Assembly: GCA_015488775.1 (NCBI GenBank)
Contig: WFNF01000085.1
Location: forward strand, 1 to 50,320
Reading direction: 5' to 3'
Source: Helicobacteraceae bacterium
GTDB lineage: Bacteria > Campylobacterota > Campylobacteria > Campylobacterales > Sulfurimonadaceae
Length of the DNA: 50,320 nucleotides
Below the pieces are notes generated by a model that did no database searches, was not told where the DNA came from, and worked only from the letters and a program-made list of their open reading frames with translations. Positions 27,443 to 34,829 of this stretch are shown one piece after another. Positions within the stretch are counted from its first letter, which is position 1; the number at the start of each line of letters is the position of its first letter. A program made the position numbers and the translations under genes.

Positions 27443-28111
27443 AAGTTTATAAGCCTTAAAAAGCATCAAATAACCATAAACTAATATAATCCATGCGGCA
27501 ACTCTTTGTGCAATCTCCTTGTACTTATACCTTTGCAAAAAACTACTAGCTGTTGCAATACTAAGAAGTATTGGCATAGTTGCTAAACCAAAAATACTCA
27601 TAATTAATACTGCTTCAAATAAACTTTTACTACTAGCAGCACTTAAAGCAAAAAAGTAAACAAACCCACAAGGTAAAAGTCCATTTAAAAAGCCAAAAAA
27701 AGCTGTGTTTGCTAAGTTTGTTTTCTCAAACAGTTTTTTTATTTTAGCTCTTATTATTTGATCAAAAGGGTTTAAAGATTCTAGCTTATATAAAAATCTA
27801 GATTTACCAAGCATTGAGTAACCTATAGCAAACATAATCATAGCTATGCCAACTAACATAACTAACTTTATCTCTTTTGTTACACCTATAGTTTTAAAAA
27901 ACAAAAATGCTAACACACCAACAAATATATAAGCCAAAACTCTAAAAAGATGGTAAGTTATGTGGTAAAGAGCTTTTTGTTTAGAGTTTAGCTTAACATC
28001 AACTCTAGAGGTAGTAAAAGCAACTATAAAACCACCACACATACCACTACAATGACCTATAGAGCCAAACAAAGCTATCCAAAATATCGCACTTAAAGAT
28101 AATAATTCCAT
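27425..28111 (-). CDS. TauE/SafE (UreH/DsbD_2-type) membrane protein
   Basis: 228 residues with about six membrane spans. The first span has the motif 'GSIGHCSGMCGGFIVAF' (His20, Cys21, Cys25) and the second half has 'FLNGLLPCGFVYFFALSAA', the paired signature of UreH/DsbD_2-like proteins. Such proteins are often found near cbb3 oxidase and copper genes and are suspected to move metal or reductant across the membrane. It is divergent from the small gene that leads to the MbnP/MbnH genes. No ribosome site is visible; its -10 box lies six bases before the ATG. Confidence 0.8.
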   Translation of the reverse strand: MELLSLSAIFWIALFGSIGHCSGMCGGFIVAFTTSRVDVKLNSKQKALYHITYHLFRVLAYIFVGVLAFLFFKTIGVTKEIKLVMLVGIAMIMFAIGYSMLGKSRFLYKLESLNPFDQIIRAKIKKLFEKTNLANTAFFGFLNGLLPCGFVYFFALSAASSKSLFEAVLIMSIFGLATMPILLSIATASSFLQRYKYKEIAQRVAAWIILVYGYLMLFKAYKLLNLNI

Positions 28112-28165
28112 AAATATATTATAACTTAATATTTATTTAAAACTTATAACTATATAATGCTAGTG
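28112..28165. promoter_or_regulatory. Divergent promoters with both start codons at the predicted transcript ends
   Basis: On the minus strand TATAAT (28118-28123) is followed by six bases and then the ATG at 28111. On the plus strand TATAAT (28153-28158) is followed by seven bases and then ATG at 28166. Neither gene has a ribosome site. Both messages are predicted to be leaderless. Confidence 0.55.
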
Positions 28166-28480
28166 ATGTTTGGTATAAGTTTAAATAAAGTTTTTAATTT
28201 TATCTTTGTTATGAGTATATCTTTTATACTTTTTACTATGTTTATAAGTATGCAAAATTCTAACTTTAAAGATGGATTTTCAAAAAACAAAAATATAACT
28301 ACTACTTTTAGCTCTCCTCAAGCACAAAACACATCAAAAACATCTAAGGTTGCGCTTAAAAATGATTTTTTTGAGCTTCAAGTTTTAAACTCAACAGAGT
28401 GTTTTGAGTTTAAAACTAAACTTTACTCTCAAGATATAACTCAAAAACTAGAACGACCACCCATTCAACTTTTCTCTTAA
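28166..28480 (+). CDS. Small membrane-anchored protein upstream of mbnP
   Basis: 104 residues from ATG 28166. An ATG at 28157 lies inside the -10 box and is unlikely. One N-terminal membrane segment (about residues 8-28) is followed by a Ser/Thr/Asn-rich linker and a short soluble part containing 'FFELQVLNSTECFEF' with one Cys. The soluble part is predicted to face the periplasm. No family is recognised. It is followed by a terminator-like hairpin and then mbnP, which suggests a regulatory or accessory link to the copper genes. Confidence 0.6.
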   Translation: MFGISLNKVFNFIFVMSISFILFTMFISMQNSNFKDGFSKNKNITTTFSSPQAQNTSKTSKVALKNDFFELQVLNSTECFEFKTKLYSQDITQKLERPPIQLFS

Positions 28481-28512
28481 AACAAAAAACACCTAAACTA
28501 ATAATTCAAAGC

Positions 28513-28536
28513 AAAAGGGCTTTAATGCCCTTTTTT
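28513..28536 (+). terminator. Rho-independent terminator or attenuator before mbnP
   Basis: AAAAGGGC / GCCCTTTT form an 8-bp stem with a six-base loop (TTTAAT) followed by further T residues, a textbook intrinsic terminator. It ends only about 16 bases before the mbnP ATG, too close for a promoter between them, so it either ends the upstream gene with read-through or attenuates mbnP-mbnH. Confidence 0.8.
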
Positions 28537-28552
28537 AATAAAAGAGATAAAT

Positions 28553-29467
28553 ATGAAAAAAACTATGCTAAGTGTTGCATTAATGGCACTTTTAATGGGA
28601 TGTAATGAGTCTAAAGTTGATAATACAGCTGATAATAACAACAACAAAACAGATATAAAATCAAAAGATGTAAAAATATATGTTGAGGCACTAAGCTCAC
28701 ATAATGGTGAATTTAGAGCTATAAATGACAAAAACACAACATATACAAACCTTGGATCTAGCGATGTAAATGCTACTATAAAAGATTTTAGATTTTTTCT
28801 AAGTGATATTAAGCTTATAAATAAAGATGGCAAAGAGGTACTCTTAAAGGTAAAAGAGAGTGACTACCAACACCAAGATACTAACACTAACCTTGTACTT
28901 TTTGATTATGAAACAAGTTCAAACAAAACAACTAACAATCTAATCGATGCAAGTGTTGCTCAAGGTGATTACACAGCTATAGAGTTTACACTTGGTGTTC
29001 CAGAAAAACTTAATCATATAGAGTTTCCAGATATAAATGCACTTAACCACTCAAAGATGGCTTGGAACTGGCAAGCTGGTAGAAAGTTTACGAAAATAGA
29101 GCTACTTCCTAATGGATCTAAACAATGGAATTTTCATCTAGGCTCAACAGGGTGTAAAGATAATGATGGATCAATTGAGTGTAAACAACCAAATAGAGTT
29201 AGAGTTAAACTTGATAACTTTGATATAACAAAAGATACAATAGTTTTTGATCTATCTAAGCTTATAGAAGATACAGATATTACAACAAATGATGGTGCTA
29301 AGCCAGGGTGTATGGGTTCACTTGCTGATAAAGACTGTTTAGATACATTTGTAAAATTAGATATAAATATAGATGCTAAAGATGGAAAATGTACAGGTAG
29401 TGATTGTAGTGAACAAGTTGTGTTTAGCACTGGTTCAAATAGAGCTAAAAATATTAGTGGTAAATAG
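28553..29467 (+). CDS. mbnP: MbnP-like copper-binding lipoprotein
   Basis: 304 residues. The lipobox 'LLMGC' (Cys17) is followed by an Asn/Lys/Asp linker. The family core is clear: 'DFRFFLSDIKLIN', 'LGVPEKLNH', 'HSKMAWNWQAGRKFTKIE' (Trp171, Trp173), 'FHLGSTGC....C..PNRV' (Cys201, Cys210) and 'KPGC.........C' (Cys253, Cys262). This is the 'metallo-mystery pair' four-Cys family, in which a Trp of the WxW region is oxidised to kynurenine by the partner MbnH and the protein binds Cu(I). A second Cys pair near the end (Cys280, Cys285) is extra. It is followed two bases later by mbnH. Confidence 0.9.
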   Translation: MKKTMLSVALMALLMGCNESKVDNTADNNNNKTDIKSKDVKIYVEALSSHNGEFRAINDKNTTYTNLGSSDVNATIKDFRFFLSDIKLINKDGKEVLLKVKESDYQHQDTNTNLVLFDYETSSNKTTNNLIDASVAQGDYTAIEFTLGVPEKLNHIEFPDINALNHSKMAWNWQAGRKFTKIELLPNGSKQWNFHLGSTGCKDNDGSIECKQPNRVRVKLDNFDITKDTIVFDLSKLIEDTDITTNDGAKPGCMGSLADKDCLDTFVKLDINIDAKDGKCTGSDCSEQVVFSTGSNRAKNISGK

Positions 29468-29469
29468 TT

Positions 29470-30723
29470 ATGAAACTTAAAACATTTGTGCCATTTTTGG
29501 CACTTTTGTTTTTGAGCTGTGGCTCACAAACTACAGTTGAAAAACAAACAGATAATAGTGATTATAAGTTTAAAAAACTTTATGGACATCTAGCACCAGT
29601 TGTACCAAAACAAAACCCTATAAGTGAGGCAAAAGTTGAGCTAGGAAGATACCTCTTTTTTGATAAAAGATTATCTCCTAAAAACAATATCTCTTGTGGT
29701 TCATGTCATGAGCCACAACACGCTTTTGTAGATAAAATAAGAAATTTTGGTGAAGATAAATTTGTAAACTCTTTAAATGAGAGTGTTGGTGGTGTTTGTA
29801 TAAAATGTCATAAAGATGGACAGATAGAACCAAACAACACACTTCCACTTGGAACAGATGAAAACACCATCATAAGAGAGTCTATGGGGCTTACAAATGC
29901 AGCTTACTACACCTCTTACACTTGGGCAAACTCTGCACTTGGAACTATTGAGAGGTATATAACTACACCACTTAGCAATGATGATCCTAAGGAGTTAGGA
30001 CTAGTTAGTGAGCATGAAGATTTAGTTTTTAATAGAATTTTAGATGATGAAACTTACCAAAAACTATTTCAAGATGTTTTTGGGGATGATTATATAGTTG
30101 ATCAAAAACATATAGTTTTTGCACTTAGTTCTTTTATAAGAACACTTATATCTTTCAACTCACCTTATGATCAGTATCTAGCAGGTAATCATGATGCTTT
30201 AAGTGATGAAGCTAAACGTGGAAAAGATCTGTTTTTTGGAGAAAAGGCAGAATGTTTTCATTGCCATAGTGGTGGAGATACTCGCTTTAGCGATTCAAGT
30301 AAAGATATAAAAACATTTGAGCCAAAAGCATTTTTTCACAATACTGGTCTTTTCAATATAGATGAAAACGGAAGTTTTCCTGAGGGTAACAGAGGTCTAT
30401 TTGAGATAACAACAGATTTAAATGATATGGGTAAGTTTAAAGCACCAACATTAAGAAATATAGAGCTTACTGCTCCATATATGCACGATGGCTCACTTGC
30501 AACACTTCATGATGTTTTAGACTTTTACTCAAATGGTGGCAGAGTTATAGAAAACGGTAAGTTTAAAGGTGATGGAAGAGCTAATCCACATAAAAGCTCA
30601 CTAATCTCAAAGATAAATCTAAATGAGCAAGAGAAACTAGATATAATCGAGTTTTTAAAATCACTAACAGATTATAGTTTTTTAGTTGATCCTAAACATC
30701 AAGATCCATTTAAAAAGAGGTAA
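29470..30723 (+). CDS. mbnH: MbnH-like c-type cytochrome (MauG family) with three CXXCH motifs
   Basis: 417 residues. A lipoprotein signal (LLFLSC, Cys17) is followed by heme site 1 'ISCGSCHEPQHAF' (76-80) and heme site 2 'AECFHCHSGG' (262-266), as in di-heme MauG/MbnH enzymes. 'TWANSALGTIE' and 'APTLRNIELTAPYMHDGSL' match the MbnH subgroup. An additional 'GVCIKCHKDG' (110-114) lies in an insert of about 25-30 residues after the first heme, giving a third potential heme. It should oxidise Trp on the MbnP neighbour in the periplasm. A barrel gene follows three bases after the stop. Confidence 0.9.
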   Translation: MKLKTFVPFLALLFLSCGSQTTVEKQTDNSDYKFKKLYGHLAPVVPKQNPISEAKVELGRYLFFDKRLSPKNNISCGSCHEPQHAFVDKIRNFGEDKFVNSLNESVGGVCIKCHKDGQIEPNNTLPLGTDENTIIRESMGLTNAAYYTSYTWANSALGTIERYITTPLSNDDPKELGLVSEHEDLVFNRILDDETYQKLFQDVFGDDYIVDQKHIVFALSSFIRTLISFNSPYDQYLAGNHDALSDEAKRGKDLFFGEKAECFHCHSGGDTRFSDSSKDIKTFEPKAFFHNTGLFNIDENGSFPEGNRGLFEITTDLNDMGKFKAPTLRNIELTAPYMHDGSLATLHDVLDFYSNGGRVIENGKFKGDGRANPHKSSLISKINLNEQEKLDIIEFLKSLTDYSFLVDPKHQDPFKKR

Positions 30724-30726
30724 GTT

Positions 30727-31839
30727 ATGAGATACTTACTTCTAATATTTTTTTATATAAATATATTTGCCCACTCAGTTGTTTTAGAGGATGAAAACAA
30801 TAAAGATGACTTTAAATATGGGATTTTTTTAGATACTCAGTATAAATCAAATATCTTATACCAAAATGCACCAAAGTGGTTTTTATCTTATAAACCACAC
30901 TCAGGTGATACAAACATAACTTTAGAGCATATTGGTGCTTTTATCTCTTTTGATTTTTTAGAAAACTATAACACAACTTTTATACTAAACAGACACTCAC
31001 ACGATAACGATAACTTAAATGGCTTAGTTGAGAGAGCGAGCATAAGTTATAAAAACACTTACACTAACTTAGAACTAGGTAGGTTAGCTTATATATTGTC
31101 TGATTTAAAAGAGCAAAGATGGGGTTATGGTTTTATAAATATGCCTATAGTTATAGAAGCTCTTTTTGGTGAGAGAACTTGGGGAGATGGCCTTAGTTTT
31201 ACTCTAAAAAATAGTTCTCTTTCTCTAAGTATGGCAACTCTTTTAGATATATATACCCATAAAGCACTATACCAAGCAAATACAAGTTATAAGTACAAAA
31301 CAAAAGATTTTAATTTTAAAACAATGTTATACACTATGTATGATCAAAACAAAGAAACAAGGTTTGATTCCACTAACATAAAACACTCACACTCTCATGG
31401 TATAGGGTGTGAAAACCTTCAAGCTGGTGAATTGTGTCAAGACTCAACTAGCACATCTCTTGGTATTTTATTAAAAACAAAATACAAAGATATATCACTT
31501 CAAACAGAGTATGTTTTACAACATCTTAATGGTTTTGTTAGCTCTAACAACTACAAAGCAAAACAAGATTTAAATCTTCACTCATTTTATATACAAAGTG
31601 TTTTTGAAAATAAACTTTTACTTTTTGGCTTAAGAGGAGAGCTTTTTTCTTTTGATCAGAAGTTAAGTGAAAGTGGAGCCATACCAATCTCAAAACTAGT
31701 TCCAATACAAAGCGATTTGGAGTACCTAGTAACTTTTATGGGTGGGGTTAAACTTTTTAAATACAACACCTTTAGAGTTGAGTACTCACTAAACAATTAT
31801 GACTCAAGTATAAAAGCTCAGTACTATTTTGAGTTTTAA
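30727..31839 (+). CDS. Outer-membrane beta-barrel protein of the MbnPH operon
   Basis: 370 residues. A signal peptide (MRYLLLIFFYINIFA) is followed by alternating amphipathic strands and a C-terminal aromatic end (YYFEF), as in outer-membrane barrels. It contains the metal-attracting stretch 'KHSHSHGIGC' (about residues 218-227) and a second Cys a few residues on (GELC). Its placement directly after mbnH and its His-rich loop suggest copper passage or sensing at the outer membrane. I do not recognise a named family, and the copper link is inference. Confidence 0.75.
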   Translation: MRYLLLIFFYINIFAHSVVLEDENNKDDFKYGIFLDTQYKSNILYQNAPKWFLSYKPHSGDTNITLEHIGAFISFDFLENYNTTFILNRHSHDNDNLNGLVERASISYKNTYTNLELGRLAYILSDLKEQRWGYGFINMPIVIEALFGERTWGDGLSFTLKNSSLSLSMATLLDIYTHKALYQANTSYKYKTKDFNFKTMLYTMYDQNKETRFDSTNIKHSHSHGIGCENLQAGELCQDSTSTSLGILLKTKYKDISLQTEYVLQHLNGFVSSNNYKAKQDLNLHSFYIQSVFENKLLLFGLRGELFSFDQKLSESGAIPISKLVPIQSDLEYLVTFMGGVKLFKYNTFRVEYSLNNYDSSIKAQYYFEF

Positions 31840-31877
31840 CCCAAATTATACAGTAGGGAACAACAAGCAGCATCTAT
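31840..31877. repeat. Truncated copy of the 91-bp MITE-like element
   Basis: Starting directly after the barrel gene stop, 32 of 38 bases match the left end of the intact element at 42048, including the CCCAAATTAT-CAGTAG end and the GCATCTAT inner-stem arm. The right end is missing. It lies between two convergent genes. Confidence 0.75.
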
Positions 31878-31891
31878 TTGTATAGTTAGAT

Positions 31892-32251
31892 TTAAGAAAA
31901 AAGCCTTTGAAAAAAGTTTTTTCCTTGTGCTTTTTTTATCATAGAGATATAGCGTTCAACGTTAGAACTGCCCAATTCATAATCTTTTACCATTTTATCC
32001 TTGCCAATACTTACGCAAAATGGCACAGAACTTATCTCATACTTTTTAGCTAGTTTTGGGTTTTGATTTACATCTACTTTTGCAACTAAAACATCATTAT
32101 CTACACTGTTTTTTAAACGTGGTAAGATACTTAGAAGTTCTTGGCATGGTCCACACATAGGTGAGTAAAAATCTATAAATATAGTACCATTATGCTCTTG
32201 AACTACATCTACATAGTTTTCATCACTTAATTCAAAAATATTACTATCCAT
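31892..32251 (-). CDS. Thioredoxin-like protein
   Basis: 119 residues, one thioredoxin fold with the active site 'YSPMCGPCQELL' (Cys33, Cys36) and the cis-Pro in 'YEISSVPFCVSIG'. A Cys next to the cis-Pro is unusual. There is no signal peptide, so it is cytoplasmic. It starts in a one-base overlap with the lapD stop, so it is made with the LapD/LapG proteins, though its role there is unclear. A short basic, aromatic tail (FFQRLFS) ends it. Confidence 0.9.
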   Translation of the reverse strand: MDSNIFELSDENYVDVVQEHNGTIFIDFYSPMCGPCQELLSILPRLKNSVDNDVLVAKVDVNQNPKLAKKYEISSVPFCVSIGKDKMVKDYELGSSNVERYISMIKKAQGKNFFQRLFS

Positions 32252-34173
32252 CAGCTAATATCCTCAACTATAGGGCCTTGTATAATCTCTATTCCATGCT
32301 CAACTAAAGATGTAAGCTCTTTTTTATCTTTAACGCTTGTAGCAACTATACTCACACCTATAGAGTCTGTCATAACCTGTAAAGATGCGAGTGAGCCTGC
32401 AGATTTTTCTATCAATTCACAAAGGTAAGATATATCAGCTTTTATACAAGTTGGTTTTATCTCTTTTAAGTAGTTATAATCATCACTCTCACCAGCAAAC
32501 TGTTCTATAGACACATTGTAACCATTCTCTTTTATCAATATTGCTAAACCTTTTACTGTAGCTAAGTTATCTATAACAACATGATCTGGAAACTCAAAAG
32601 TCAAACTTACATTATTTGGATGTAATTCAAAAAGTTCTTGAAGTGCAGAAAACGAATTTTTATCTGTTATAAACTCTGGAGATAATCTTATAGAGTAGTT
32701 TATCTCTTCAAGTGTATCTTGCATTGAAAAAAGTTTTTTAAGAGCAAATATATATATTTGAGAAACAAATCCAAGTTCAATTGCTGGTGCAATAAACTGT
32801 CCAAAAGAGTAAGAATTATTTTCATCTTCCAAGATTATTGAAATTATTTTAGACATAGTTTTTTTATTTTTGTTATCATAAACATCCCAAAAAGCCAATT
32901 CAAAACCATCATTTTCTAATGCATTTTCAAAAAGATTTCTATATGTTTCTTTACCTAAAGCCAAATCATCTTTACTCTCTGCACTCTCATAAATCTCAAT
33001 TTTTGAGTTTGATTTTGCTAAAGATAAAGCATAATCTGATCTTGAAAGTATCTCAGCGACACTTTGATTTTTTTTGTAAGATGTTATACCTATATCTACC
33101 CCAAAATCTATATCATCAGCATTATCAATATCTTCTTTTATCTTTATAATTTTTTCATAAAAATCTTGAAAATCATTTTCTTTGGATGATACACTGACCC
33201 CAGGAAATAATATAGCAAATTCTGTCCCATTCATACGAGATACAATAGAATCTTTAACATCTAAACTTATATCTAACATCATTTTAGATATAAACTTTAA
33301 TAAATCATCAGTTTTTTGATGTCCTAAAGTTTTATTTAACTCAATTAAGCCTTTTATAGCTATAAAGACCATAGTACCATCATTGTATTTTGATTCAGCA
33401 CCTATAAGTTGGGGTAGTTTAAGTGTCATATATTTTCTATTATGTAAAGATGTAAGGGTATCTTTATATAAAAGATCTTTATTTGATGCCATAGCAGAAT
33501 TTCCCTTTTCAAAGATATCTTCAACCTTGTCTACCATTTGGTTCATACCCTTAACAACATCTCTAAACTCTGTTGTATGTGGTATATTTTCTTGTCTTAT
33601 AAACTCATTTCTCATTATAGCTTCAGCTTGTTTTTGAATCAAAACTAAAGGTTTTAATATAAGGTGCAACATTGTGTAAAGTAAAACTAAAGAGATAAAC
33701 ATGATAATAGCAAACGAGATTAATAGCTGAGTCAAAATCATATATAACTCCTCATAAGCATAAGAGTTATCGCTTTTAACATACAATATACCTATAGGAT
33801 TCCAGCCTGATGAAACTTGAGCAGAAGCAATTGGGATATCTAAAGTAATAAAGTTTGAAAACCATGTTGGTACATTAGCTAATGTTCCACTTGTATTTCT
33901 AACATATATAACATCATCAGCATTATTTACAAGTAGTATCTGAGTGTAATGCCCTGAATCAAAATTTGCATTTATCATAGTTGACATAATGCTCTCATCA
34001 CCCTTAGCACTACCTAAGCTTAAACTTAGTGATGTAGCAGTATTTTTCGCATCCTCATACAATCTTTCTTGAACACTATGTGTCGCAGTATTAAAATTTA
34101 ATACCAATACAGTTGTTAATATAGTTAATAGCAATATGCTTAGTAGTAATGCTATTTGTTTAAACAGTGTCAT
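32251..34173 (-). CDS. lapD: LapD-like inactive GGDEF/EAL c-di-GMP receptor
   Basis: 640 residues. Membrane span 1 (about 5-27), a periplasmic LapD/MoxY-type sensor ('YTQILLVNNADDVIY', 'WFSNFITLDIPIASAQV'), span 2 (about 150-172) and a HAMP region are followed by GGDEF- and EAL-like domains. The GGDEF signature is replaced by 'RMNGTEF', and the EAL signature is lost ('FELAFWDVYD'), so no synthesis or hydrolysis is expected. This is the LapD design: it binds c-di-GMP inside and holds the LapG protease outside. It overlaps lapG by four bases. Confidence 0.9.
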   Translation of the reverse strand: MTLFKQIALLLSILLLTILTTVLVLNFNTATHSVQERLYEDAKNTATSLSLSLGSAKGDESIMSTMINANFDSGHYTQILLVNNADDVIYVRNTSGTLANVPTWFSNFITLDIPIASAQVSSGWNPIGILYVKSDNSYAYEELYMILTQLLISFAIIMFISLVLLYTMLHLILKPLVLIQKQAEAIMRNEFIRQENIPHTTEFRDVVKGMNQMVDKVEDIFEKGNSAMASNKDLLYKDTLTSLHNRKYMTLKLPQLIGAESKYNDGTMVFIAIKGLIELNKTLGHQKTDDLLKFISKMMLDISLDVKDSIVSRMNGTEFAILFPGVSVSSKENDFQDFYEKIIKIKEDIDNADDIDFGVDIGITSYKKNQSVAEILSRSDYALSLAKSNSKIEIYESAESKDDLALGKETYRNLFENALENDGFELAFWDVYDNKNKKTMSKIISIILEDENNSYSFGQFIAPAIELGFVSQIYIFALKKLFSMQDTLEEINYSIRLSPEFITDKNSFSALQELFELHPNNVSLTFEFPDHVVIDNLATVKGLAILIKENGYNVSIEQFAGESDDYNYLKEIKPTCIKADISYLCELIEKSAGSLASLQVMTDSIGVSIVATSVKDKKELTSLVEHGIEIIQGPIVEDIS

Positions 34174-34796
34174 ATTTTTTCCCTTTTTATATTATTCATC
34201 AAATCATCCCATTTTTTGTGAGTTTTAGGGTTTTTTAGTTTACCCTGTGTATTTTTTTTTTTACTTTTAAAAAGTACATCTGCATTAAAGTTATATATAG
34301 GTATTAAATCAGGTCTTTGTGAAGCTGGAAATATTTTAAAATTTGTATTATCTAAAACTAAAGGTTCAGAGGATGTGGAATCAAAGTAAGTTAAAACCAT
34401 ATGTGGTGCTTTAAATCTAGTAGATTTAACATAAGTAAAGTACATCTTTTCAGCAGGTATTCCTAAGTAACGCAAAGCATAATACTTAGCTATAACATAA
34501 TCTTCACAATCACCACGATCTCTGGATAAAAACTCAAAAGGTGTAGCCCAATAATCACTTACCTTATAAACTTTTATATCCATTCCATAACGAACATCAT
34601 TAAAAAAACGATTTACAGTATTTAGTTGAGTCTCTAAACTTTTACCTTTTAAATCTTCCATAGTGGTATTTAGGTAAACAAAACGATTTTTTGCGTAAGG
34701 TCCATACTTAAGCTCAATCTTCTTAAGTAATGGCTCCTCAATAAGCTGAGAGAAGAGACTAGTATACATAAAGGCTAAAAGTAAAATTTTAATCAT
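34170..34796 (-). CDS. lapG: LapG-like periplasmic cysteine protease
   Basis: 208 residues with a signal peptide (MIKILLLAFMYTSLFS). The transglutaminase-like (BTLCP) catalytic triad is visible: Cys97 in 'DRGDCEDYVIAKYYALRYLGIP', His132 in 'FKAPHMVLTYF' and Asp149 in 'LVLDN'. It should cut the N-terminal retention domain of a large surface adhesin when c-di-GMP is low. A strong AAAGGAG precedes the start. The adhesin target is not in this window. Confidence 0.92.
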   Translation of the reverse strand: MIKILLLAFMYTSLFSQLIEEPLLKKIELKYGPYAKNRFVYLNTTMEDLKGKSLETQLNTVNRFFNDVRYGMDIKVYKVSDYWATPFEFLSRDRGDCEDYVIAKYYALRYLGIPAEKMYFTYVKSTRFKAPHMVLTYFDSTSSEPLVLDNTNFKIFPASQRPDLIPIYNFNADVLFKSKKKNTQGKLKNPKTHKKWDDLMNNIKREKI

Positions 34797-34829
34797 AAAA
34801 AGTATCTCCTTTCATTTATCTACGCAACT

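Noticed and set aside
32251-34173. Active diguanylate cyclase or phosphodiesterase
   Set aside because: Both catalytic signatures are lost (NGTEF, and no EAL), and the lapG neighbour explains it as a LapD receptor.
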